Below are positions 59,260 through 64,000 of a stretch of 64,000 nt of DNA, piece by piece; position 1 is the stretch's first letter; every line of letters starts with the position of its first letter. This DNA comes from Epilithonimonas arachidiradicis (GTDB lineage Bacteria; Bacteroidota; Bacteroidia; Flavobacteriales; Weeksellaceae), in NCBI RefSeq assembly GCF_003610695.1, contig NZ_RAQH01000008.1, positions 124,001-188,000 of the forward strand, read 5' to 3'. The notes under the pieces are model-generated. The model saw only the letters and a list, made by a program, of their open reading frames with translations, ran no database searches and had not been told where the DNA came from. The position numbers and the translations under genes were made by a program.

Positions 59260-60948
59260 ATGAGTTCACTTTTCAGAAGAAAACACTACGCAGAAAATAC
59301 TGATAACGGGCAACTGAATCGCGTTTTAGGCACTTGGGATATTGTATTTTTTGGTATTGCTGCCATCATTGGTGCAGGAAGTTTTAGCAGTTTAGGAGAA
59401 GCTATCTTCCGTGGCGGTCCGGGCGTAATTGTTTTATATCTGATTTGTGGTTTTGCCTGCGCTTTTACTGCTCTTTGTTATGCTGAATTTGCCAGCCGAA
59501 TTCCAACTGCAGGAAGTGCTTACACCTATGCTTACGCCAGTTTTGGGGAATTGATTGCCTGGGTTATTGGCTGGGCTTTGATTATGGAATATTCTTTTGG
59601 AAATATCTATGTTGCTTTTTCCTGGTCCGATTATTTCACCAGTTTTATGGGCAGAATCGGGGTTCATATTCCGGATTATTTTACTTGTAGTTACACCGAA
59701 GCTAAAAAAGCTGTTCTCAATAATTCGAATAATGCTGAATTGATTAATGCCTGGAAATCGGCTCCTATTATAGGAGATTTAAGAATCATTGTTGATATTC
59801 CCGCTTTGGTAATCAATGGATTGATTACTTGGCTTTGCTATCAAGGAATCAAGGAAAGTAAAAACTTCAATAACTTTTTTGTGATTCTGAAGTTGTTTGT
59901 GATTCTTCTTGTCATCGCAGTTGGTGTCGCTTATGTGAATACTGGAAACTGGTTTCCAACAAGTTCTGTAACTTCCGAACCTTCTTTTATGCCGAACGGA
60001 TTTGCGGGTGTAATGTCTGCTGTTTCTGGTGTTTTCTTTGCTTATATTGGTTTTGATGCGATCTCTGTTTTATCAGAAGAAACCAAAAATCCTCAGAAAG
60101 ACCTTCCAAAAGGAATGTTGATTTCTTTAGGACTTTGTACTGTTATTTATATCATTCTGACTTTAACTTTAACAGGATTAGTAGATTACCGAAAATTCGA
60201 TGGAATTGGTGATCCACTATCGTTTGTCTTTGATAAAACGAATCTCAATCTTCCCTGGATGGAATTCATCGTTGCTCTAATAGCGATTGTCGCCATTACA
60301 ACCGTTCTTTTGGTGTTCCAGATGGGACAGCCAAGAATCTGGATGGCAATGTCCAGAGACGGACTTTTACCAAAGAAATTCCAGCAAGTTCACAGCAAAA
60401 ACAAAGTACCTTCTTTCGCAACCATTATTACTGGAATTGTGGTAGGTGTTCCAATTCTGTTCACCGATAAAACTTTTATTCTCGATTTTACAAGTATCGG
60501 AACTATTTTCGCTTTCGTATTGGTTTGTGGTGGCGTTTTGATGTTGCCTCCAAAAGATAAAATCAAGGGCAGATTCCACCTGCCATATATTAATGGAAGA
60601 TTGATTTTTCCATTAATTTTCATTGGCGGTTTGGTATTCTTTTATTTCTACCAACCAGAATTTTTCCACAATTTAACCAATATCAGCGATCCAAATGAAG
60701 GCGAATTCCGTTTGGCAATCATTGTTTTCATTATTGTCAATCTGATTTTGTGCGGACTGGCTTTCGTTAAGAATCTTTCATTAATTCCTTTAATTGGTCT
60801 TAGTTCATGTCTATATTTACTAACCGGAATGAGCCACGAAAACTGGTTTTGGTTTGGACTATGGTTTGCTATAGGTTTGATAATTTATTTCCTTTATGGA
60901 TACAAAAACAGCAAACTAAATCAAACCAAAAATGCAGCCTCAGAATAG
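59260..60948 (+). CDS. APC-family amino-acid permease (CAT-like)
   Basis: 562 residues. Twelve or more membrane helices with LNRVLGTWDIVFFGIAAIIG, GAGSFSSLGEAIF, FASRIPTAGSAYTYAYASFG and VFFAYIGFDAISVLSEETKN. The last is typical of cationic amino-acid (CAT/YfnA-like) carriers. A soluble insert is present around 140-170. Proton- or gradient-driven uptake of amino acids; the exact substrate is unknown. Overlaps the DUF962 gene by 17 bases. Confidence 0.9.
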   Translation: MSSLFRRKHYAENTDNGQLNRVLGTWDIVFFGIAAIIGAGSFSSLGEAIFRGGPGVIVLYLICGFACAFTALCYAEFASRIPTAGSAYTYAYASFGELIAWVIGWALIMEYSFGNIYVAFSWSDYFTSFMGRIGVHIPDYFTCSYTEAKKAVLNNSNNAELINAWKSAPIIGDLRIIVDIPALVINGLITWLCYQGIKESKNFNNFFVILKLFVILLVIAVGVAYVNTGNWFPTSSVTSEPSFMPNGFAGVMSAVSGVFFAYIGFDAISVLSEETKNPQKDLPKGMLISLGLCTVIYIILTLTLTGLVDYRKFDGIGDPLSFVFDKTNLNLPWMEFIVALIAIVAITTVLLVFQMGQPRIWMAMSRDGLLPKKFQQVHSKNKVPSFATIITGIVVGVPILFTDKTFILDFTSIGTIFAFVLVCGGVLMLPPKDKIKGRFHLPYINGRLIFPLIFIGGLVFFYFYQPEFFHNLTNISDPNEGEFRLAIIVFIIVNLILCGLAFVKNLSLIPLIGLSSCLYLLTGMSHENWFWFGLWFAIGLIIYFLYGYKNSKLNQTKNAASE

Positions 60949-61249
60949 AATTAAAACCTATAAAGAGTTTTATCAATTTTATCTTACAGAACACAGTAAA
61001 CCGCTAACTAAAGCGTTTCATTTCCTTGGAATTTTATTAGTCTTTGCAGTTATTTTTTATGTTGTACAGTCTGGAAAAGAGCGATTTCTATGGTATTGCC
61101 CTATTTTTGGATATGGGTTCGCCTGGTTCAGTCATGCAGTATTTGAAAAGAATACACCGGCAACATTCAAATACCCGATTTGGTCTTTAGTATCAGATTT
61201 CAGATTATTTTTCGAATTATTAATAGGAAAACAAAAATTTTCAAAATAA
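60932..61249 (+). CDS. DUF962 (Mpo1-like) membrane protein
   Basis: 105 residues. KTYKEFYQFYLTEHSKPLTK then AFHFLGILLVFAVIFYVVQS, FGYGFAWFSHAVFEKNTPAT and FKYPIWSLVSDFRLFFEL are the DUF962 blocks, with conserved His residues. The yeast relative Mpo1 is an Fe-dependent 2-hydroxy fatty-acid dioxygenase; whether this one acts likewise is not shown. Starts within the end of the permease gene. Confidence 0.9.
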   Translation: MQPQNRIKTYKEFYQFYLTEHSKPLTKAFHFLGILLVFAVIFYVVQSGKERFLWYCPIFGYGFAWFSHAVFEKNTPATFKYPIWSLVSDFRLFFELLIGKQKFSK

Positions 61250-61283
61250 ATGTTATTGTAATAAATTTATTGTCTATTTCACA

Positions 61284-63149
61284 ATGAAGAATTTCATCAA
61301 AACCAATATCTCTCAAGATTCTCTTGCGCTGCTGCTCGTGCAGGCTCCCGTAGCTCTATCGATGTTGATGGGTAATGATTTTATCATTCAGGTTGCCAAT
61401 CCTCAAATGCTTACACTATGGGGGAAACCTCCGGAGATTATTGGCTCTAAGTTGATTGATGCCATTCCGGAACTGCAGGGACAACCTTTTATGAATATCC
61501 TTTCTAATGTAAAGTCTACCGGAAATCCTTACAAAGGTTATAAAGAGAAATGCTATCTCGTAAGAAACGGCAAAACGGAAGAATGCTTTTTTGATTTCAT
61601 CTATGCACCGATCTTTAATGATGATGAATCAGAAGTTATAGGAATCAGTGTCGTTGCTACAGAAGTTACAGACCAAGTTCTTGCTGAAAAAAAACTTGCA
61701 GAAACGGAATATAAATTTGAAAACCTAATCAAAGAATCCGATTACGCAATCGCTTTATACACCGGAAAAGACCATATCATTGAAGTTGCTAATGATAAAA
61801 TGCTGGAGGCTTGGGGTAAAAACAAATCTGTTATTGGGCAAACAATCCGTGAAGGAATTCCTGAACTGGAAGGTCAGCCATTTTTAGAGATTCTTAGAAA
61901 TGTTTTTGAAACCGGGAAAACCTATTCTGCCACCGAAGATAAAGTGCTACTTGCAAAAGATGGTAAACTTGAAACATTTTACTACAATTTCTCTTACAAG
62001 CCGCTTATCAATGAAAACGGGAACGTTTATGCTATATTAAACTTTGCGACCAATGTTACAGATCTTGTTCTAGCCAAAAAGAAGATTGAAGAAAACGAAG
62101 GCAAATACAAAAACCTCGCGGACAGTTTACCAATTATTATCTGGACAGCGGACAAGGATGGCAATATCGATTATTATAACAAAAAATGGTACGATTATAC
62201 AGGATTTGAAGGTATCGATAGCAGAGAAGCAGCCACCCATAAGATTTTACATCCTGATGATGTGGAAAGAGCAATGCAGGTATGGCGAAGAAGTCAGGAA
62301 AGTAAAAGTCCTTACGAGATAGAATATCAATTCAAAGATACCCAAAGTGAAGATTCTTACAAATGGTTTCTTGGTCGTGCTGTGCCTATTAAAGATATAA
62401 ATGACGAGATAATCCAATGGATTGGGACCTGTACAGATATTAACGAGTTCAAACAATTCCAGCAGCAGAAAGATAATTTCTTGGGAATCGCCAGCCACGA
62501 ACTGAAAACGCCATTGACGAGTCTCAAACTTTATTCTCAATATCTTGAAAAAAACCTGAGAAAACAAGACGACCAGAAAAATGCAGATGTAGCCATGAAA
62601 ATGGACGACCAAATTAATAAGCTGACTGGTCTTGTCAACGATCTGCTAGACGTTACAAAAATCCAAAACGGCAAAATCCTTCTTAATAAATCTAATTTTA
62701 ATTTTGATGAATTGGTTGCTGAAATCATTACAGAACAACAGATGAGCACCAGCCACAGGATATATCTGGATTCCGAAAATATTGGCGACATCTATGGCGA
62801 CAGACATCGCATCTCGCAGGTGATGAGCAATCTCATTAGCAATGCCATAAAATATTCTCCGGATTCTGACAAAATCCAGATTACTACAAAATTAACCGAA
62901 GAAGGCTGTGTCCAATTCTCTGTGAGGGACTATGGGATCGGGATTCCTGAGGATAAAAAAAACAAAGTTTTCGAACAGTATTATAGAGTCAGCGGAAGCA
63001 AGGAACACACCTTTCCGGGACTTGGGTTGGGACTTTATATCTCTTCTGAGATTATAAAACGAAGCGGTGGCAGGATTTTTGTAAACTCAATTGAAGGTAA
63101 GGGTTCGGACTTTTGTTTCGAGATTCCAAAAAAACACAAATCACATTAA
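61284..63149 (+). CDS. Three-PAS sensor histidine kinase, cytoplasmic
   Basis: 621 residues, no membrane segment. PAS domains at about 10-140, 150-265 and 275-395; the first two repeat the same sequence plan (LIDAIPELQGQPFMNILSNV versus IREGIPELEGQPFLEILRNV), so they arose by duplication. PAS3 has HPDDVERAMQVWRRSQ. HisKA phospho-acceptor His is in GIASHELKTPLTSLKLYSQY; HATPase has NLISNAIKYSPDSD, DYGIGIPEDKKNKVF and FPGLGLGLYISSEI. Followed by a single-domain regulator gene. Confidence 0.92.
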   Translation: MKNFIKTNISQDSLALLLVQAPVALSMLMGNDFIIQVANPQMLTLWGKPPEIIGSKLIDAIPELQGQPFMNILSNVKSTGNPYKGYKEKCYLVRNGKTEECFFDFIYAPIFNDDESEVIGISVVATEVTDQVLAEKKLAETEYKFENLIKESDYAIALYTGKDHIIEVANDKMLEAWGKNKSVIGQTIREGIPELEGQPFLEILRNVFETGKTYSATEDKVLLAKDGKLETFYYNFSYKPLINENGNVYAILNFATNVTDLVLAKKKIEENEGKYKNLADSLPIIIWTADKDGNIDYYNKKWYDYTGFEGIDSREAATHKILHPDDVERAMQVWRRSQESKSPYEIEYQFKDTQSEDSYKWFLGRAVPIKDINDEIIQWIGTCTDINEFKQFQQQKDNFLGIASHELKTPLTSLKLYSQYLEKNLRKQDDQKNADVAMKMDDQINKLTGLVNDLLDVTKIQNGKILLNKSNFNFDELVAEIITEQQMSTSHRIYLDSENIGDIYGDRHRISQVMSNLISNAIKYSPDSDKIQITTKLTEEGCVQFSVRDYGIGIPEDKKNKVFEQYYRVSGSKEHTFPGLGLGLYISSEIIKRSGGRIFVNSIEGKGSDFCFEIPKKHKSH

Positions 63150-63163
63150 TACTACATTTTACA

Positions 63164-63547
63164 ATGCCAAATACTAAAAAAGTTATAGTTGTAGACGACA
63201 GTCCTGCAATTTTAGATTCAGTGAAATTGATGCTGAATATGGAAGGATTTGAAGTCTCAAATTATGAAAGAGGAACCGATATGTTCAATTCTCTTTTGGA
63301 AACATCAACCAAACCAGACGTCATCCTGATGGATATGTGGCTGTCCGGAGAAGACGGGAGAGATATCTGCAAAATGATAAAAGCGCACCAGGATTTCAAA
63401 AACATCCCAGTTGTAATTATGTCTGCCAGCCGAGGTTTGGGAGACTCTGCGATAGAAAGCGGAGCCATAGATTTTATCCCGAAACCATTTGACCTTGGTG
63501 AGATTGTAGAAAAAATAAGATATTATTCCAATAGTTCGGCTGAGTAA
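63164..63547 (+). CDS. Single-domain response regulator
   Basis: 127 residues from the ATG at 63164; an ATG at 63113 inside the kinase gene is rejected because the receiver begins at KKVIVVDDSPAILDSV. Phospho-acceptor D57 in DVILMDMWLSGEDG, Thr/Ser in VVIMSASRG and Lys in IDFIPKPFDLG. No output domain. Pairs with the PAS kinase 14 bases upstream; may pass phosphate or bind a partner protein. Confidence 0.9.
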   Translation: MPNTKKVIVVDDSPAILDSVKLMLNMEGFEVSNYERGTDMFNSLLETSTKPDVILMDMWLSGEDGRDICKMIKAHQDFKNIPVVIMSASRGLGDSAIESGAIDFIPKPFDLGEIVEKIRYYSNSSAE

Positions 63548-63548
63548 T

Positions 63549-63662
63549 TTAGGCGGCTTAATACGTTTGGAGTTTATCCTGAGCTTGTCGAAGGGTTTGC
63601 GCAGTTTTATGCCAACATCCAATTCTTTGTAAAACGAACTCATTCAGGTCGGGCTGCTGCCA
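63549..63662 (+). repeat. Dispersed repeat, family B copy with different middle
   Basis: Begins TTAGGCGGCTTAATACG, contains AGTTTATCCTGAGCTTG and TCGAAGG, and ends CATTCAGGTCGGGCTGCTG. Ends match 30099 and 35304, but the middle (GTTTTATGCCAACATCC) differs. GGCGGC/GCTGCC at the ends look like short inverted termini. Confidence 0.6.
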
Positions 63663-63702
63663 TTCAACTTTTATAAAATTTATGGAAAAATAATACTCAA
63701 TA

Positions 63703-63736
63703 AAAAAGCAGTTTAAATTTTTAAACTGCTTTTTCT
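63703..63736. terminator. Bidirectional terminator
   Basis: AAAAAGCAGTTTAA and TTAAACTGCTTTTT arms around ATTTT. T-runs on both strands serve the regulator gene and the convergent reductase. Confidence 0.9.
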
Positions 63737-63750
63737 TTAAATGTTGGAAT

Positions 63751-64000
63751 TTAGAAATCAACTGTTTCTGGATTCAGACCGGAAAAACCTGTTTCTTCCA
63801 GAGTTTTCAAAGCCTTCATATCACTCTCCTCAATTTTGAATCGTTCAAAATGCAAGTTGTTTTTGATGTTTTCAGGATTTTCAGATTTAGGCAAAACAAT
63901 CACACCGGACTGCAGGCAAAACTGAATACAAAGAATCGCAGGAGAAACATTGTACTTATCAGCAATCTTTTTCAAATCTTCATCTTTCAATAATCTTCCG
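63751..64000 (-). CDS. Aldo/keto reductase, 5' end outside window
   Basis: C-terminal 82 residues visible; the frame is open to the right edge (GRLLKDEDLKKIADKYNVSP). NAD(P)H-binding end of the family: ILCIQFCLQSGVIVLPKSEN (the PKS block), then PENIKNNLHFERFKIEESDM. Reduces small aldehydes or ketones. A false start at a TTG (63990) is ignored. Confidence 0.92.
   Translation of the reverse strand, partial: GRLLKDEDLKKIADKYNVSPAILCIQFCLQSGVIVLPKSENPENIKNNLHFERFKIEESDMKALKTLEETGFSGLNPETVDF

Overview
The window is chromosomal DNA from a Bacteroidota bacterium, most likely Flavobacteriia and close to Chryseobacterium/Epilithonimonas. Evidence for this: low G+C, TAnnTTTG -7 promoter boxes, several secreted proteins ending in type IX secretion system (T9SS) type A sorting domains, a 58-residue histone H1-like protein, HmuY-type haem proteins, and small dispersed intergenic repeats. 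No phage, plasmid, transposase, rRNA operon or CRISPR array is visible. The one tRNA is tRNA-Arg(TCG).

Layout. 1-8.3 kb: a 5'-truncated acyl-CoA dehydrogenase, then an AT-rich accessory block holding a TonB-C-domain secreted protein, two small secreted proteins, a 7TM histidine kinase with a NarL-type regulator, and two unknown genes. A second, diverged copy of the last 59 bases of the dehydrogenase lies at 6694-6752, so the block 1670-6693 looks inserted or rearranged. 8.3-12.2 kb: a DUF763 protein, an ArsC-like protein, an acyl-CoA thioesterase and a T9SS protein. 12.3-20.9 kb: a complete tryptophan operon, trpE-G-D-C-F-B-A. It is preceded by a leader peptide with three tandem Trp codons and an attenuator, and three extra genes lie inside it (an endonuclease/exonuclease/phosphatase-fold protein with a frameshifted start, an OsmC protein and a GNAT-like protein). 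20.9-23.7 kb: an SDR enzyme divergent from a Crp/Fnr regulator, a small membrane protein, and an exported peptide-deformylase-like protein whose metal-ligand Cys is Asp. 24.1-32.4 kb: a heavy-metal RND efflux operon (TolC, adaptor, CzcA/CusA pump) with an OmpR/HAMP two-component system just upstream.

32.4-43.8 kb is the most interesting region, a haem-uptake locus. On the minus strand run a TonB-dependent receptor, a HmuY lipoprotein, a binding protein, a permease, an ATPase, a methyltransferase, a HmuS-like protein and a ChaN-like protein. Divergent from the receptor are two T9SS-secreted proteins. One of them (42519-43805) is a second HmuY-family protein carrying a T9SS C-terminal signal, so it looks like a surface-delivered haemophore. 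Near-identical Fur-like 7-1-7 palindromes directly follow the -7 boxes of both secreted genes, and a third, imperfect one lies between the receptor and the divergent promoter.

44-64 kb: housekeeping and mixed genes. These are lipB, dgt, a Nei-family glycosylase, a T9SS protein, a DUF2461 protein, a GyrI-like protein, a flavin oxidoreductase, the histone-like gene, a KefB-type antiporter with a universal-stress-like tail, tRNA-Arg, a plug-less outer-membrane barrel next to a 989-residue TPR protein, an amino-acid permease, a DUF962 protein, a three-PAS histidine kinase with a single-domain regulator, and the C-terminal end of an aldo/keto reductase running off the right edge.

All calls come from reading motifs by eye. 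No database search or alignment program was run.
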